Assembly: GCF_003865075.1 (NCBI RefSeq)
Contig: NZ_BHWB01000005.1
Location: forward strand, 305,745 to 369,744
Origin: Bacteroides faecalis
Lineage (GTDB): Bacteria; Bacteroidota; Bacteroidia; Bacteroidales; Bacteroidaceae
Direction of reading: 5' to 3'
DNA length: 64,000 bases
How positions within the stretch are numbered: position 1 is the first letter of the stretch; every line of letters starts with the position of its first letter. The position numbers and the translations under genes were made by a program. Shown here one piece after another: positions 63,701 to 64,000 of the stretch. The notes beneath the pieces are model-generated. The model had not been told where the DNA came from and ran no database searches. It worked only from the letters and a program-made list of their open reading frames with translations.

Positions 63701-64000
63701 CCGTCAATCTGCAAGTGGCGGGAAACGGTGTCGGACTGATGATGGTACATAGGCTGGTAAGGCTGCACGGAGGCAGGGTCCGCGTTACCAGTACCGAGGG
63801 GAAGGGGACCATGGTATGTGTTATTTTTCCCCTGAGGAGCAGACGCCTTGACAAGGCATGCCCCGTTGCTTCGCCCAGGAAACAGGATACCGGGGAAACC
63901 CGCATGGGACCGGATTGCGGCCCCATGCGTGAGATCCTTCCAACAATGACCGGCGGGGACCGGCAGCGTATTCTTATTGTGGAGGACAATGACGATTTGC
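60760..64000 (+). CDS. hybrid two-component system sensor/regulator (HTCS), clipped at its 3' end
   Basis: Open from ATG 60760 to the window end, 1080 codons. A signal peptide (residues 1-25, CGAQ) leads to a periplasmic two-propeller sensor with repeats such as GRGYMWFLTQEGMDRYDG, SEGDLWFATSNGISLL and MWIGTGMGLYLLDG. Next comes a Y_Y_Y domain (residues about 690-760, FTSLPPGNYTLRIRAVSNEE) and one membrane helix (AGYASLCVLAGVVSF). The kinase has its phospho-acceptor His in FIHTAHDVRTPLTLI (H813), N-box ILSNALKYTPRGG and DTGIGIP. A receiver starts at RILIVEDNDDL (about 1070), and an AraC output domain should follow outside the window. HTCS proteins sense breakdown products of a glycan and switch its utilisation locus, which should lie to the right. 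Confidence 0.92.
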   Translation, partial: MTRVRNMGRILSAFLMLGISSMCGAQIYKYLGIEDGLSNRRIYRIQKDGRGYMWFLTQEGMDRYDGKRIRHYTVLDGNLKVAPQVNLNWLYTDTENTLWVVGRKGRIFHYDTLHDRFRMVYRIPGLQDDFATGMLCYAYMDRGDRIWLCQGDHIIRYDTRTGIAQRLVSRLRGDITAISETDGTNLFIGTVNGLFPVRERDGVLEALADTDSIRTPVSELYYHPGSKKLFVGTFRKGILVYGVSAGSTLRNVAVNRITPLNDRELLIATGGRGVYRMDMDSLVPKPYITADYASHNGMNGDNINDIYVDGGDRIWLANYPAGVTIRNNRYQSYEWFRHSPGNSRSLVNDQVHDVIEDSEGDLWFATSNGISLLQPAVGRWRSFLSRSDGIQDGGNHIFLTLCEVSPGVICAGGYASGLYRIEKKTGRVEYFPPSFAAEGRPDQYINDIGKDSGGCIWTGGCHNLKRFDPHDGTVRLYPVPGPITAILEKAPEWMWIGTGMGLYLLDGHGGTCRHIAFPVEAVHVYALYQAPDGLLYIGTGGAGLLVYDSVEDRFVRQYQTENCALISNNIHTIVPRADGTLLLGTENSVALFRRESGTFRNWTAEQGLASVCLNAGVSTFRHGESFVFGSNTGAVMFPSDMRIPAPHFSRMLLRDFMISYRPVYPGDKGSPLREDIDNTVRLELAYDQNTFSLEAVSINYDYPSNILYSWKLEGLYEGWSHPVQSGRIQFTSLPPGNYTLRIRAVSNEEKYKVYEERSLGLSVARPLWAGTWAIAGYASLCVLAGVVSFRVAMLRRQKRISDEKTCFFIHTAHDVRTPLTLIKAPLEEVVEKDMVKAEGMDNVRMALKSVDGLLGLVTSLIDFESTDNYTLRLHVSEYELNSYLETTCEAFRTYASIRDIDITRESGFPYLNVRFDKDKMDSILKNILSNALKYTPRGGSIQIRAFVDRHVWGVEVEDTGIGIPPEERKKLFRNHFRGSNAVNLQVAGNGVGLMMVHRLVRLHGGRVRVTSTEGKGTMVCVIFPLRSRRLDKACPVASPRKQDTGETRMGPDCGPMREILPTMTGGDRQRILIVEDNDDL

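Overview
The window comes from a gut Bacteroidales chromosome, most likely a Bacteroides species. Evidence: a two-piece tmRNA-type gene whose tag reads GETNYALAA, repeated TAnnTTTG promoter boxes, a CTnDOT-type tra operon, an Mfa/Fim-type fimbrial operon with DUF3575, FimB/Mfa2 and DUF4906-like proteins, a hybrid two-component sensor, and short lipoprotein signals of the Bacteroidota type.

Layout. 1-11.6 kb is ordinary chromosome: a clipped secreted protein, a 45-aa mini-gene with its own promoter and terminator, a lipoprotein, a membrane mini-protein, a heparinase II/III-like lyase, DNA polymerase IV, a pair of DUF4419 proteins, tmRNA (minus strand) and a lactonase-type lipoprotein. 11.6-16.7 kb holds repeat-rich non-coding DNA (a palindrome, two arrays with a 22-bp period) and a two-gene Hachiman (HamA/HamB) anti-phage system enclosed by 99-bp direct repeats. 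16.9-36.2 kb is one conjugative-element body: a plus-strand module (two helix-turn-helix proteins, a cytosine methyltransferase, a phage-type antirepressor) facing a minus-strand tra operon (traA, B, a TraD-like gene, E, F, G, I, J, K, L, M, N, O, DUF3872 and two unknown paralogs), plus an amidoligase pair. traG is split by an intact group II intron. No integrase, mobilisation or rte genes are visible, so the element is either clipped or stranded. 36.4-39.9 kb has a phosphodiesterase, 8-bp-period arrays, a gene fragment and a lipoprotein.

40.2-42 kb is an IS4-type insertion beside a truncated regulator. 42.5-52.1 kb is a fimbrial operon: DUF3575, a large lipoprotein (frameshifted at a G7 tract), a major subunit, an anchor, and two tip-like DUF4906 proteins. 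It ends in a gene cut by a truncated IS1182-type element. 53.3-56.3 kb carries a leukocidin-like pore-forming lipoprotein with an internal TAG and a frameshifted membrane AraC regulator. 56.5-60 kb is a mobile-element graveyard holding an IS66 with a perfect 8-bp target duplication. 60.8 kb to the end is an HTCS sensor running off the window.

The observation I consider most important: the only interruptions I could find in the conjugative element are seven in-frame TGA codons. They lie in five genes (the methyltransferase three times, traM, traK, traG and traE), they fall at positions where tryptophan is expected from the family or fits the context, and all seven are followed by A. No frameshift, TAA or TAG interrupts this set. 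This looks like UGA read-through or recoding, or a context-specific mutational process, rather than random decay.
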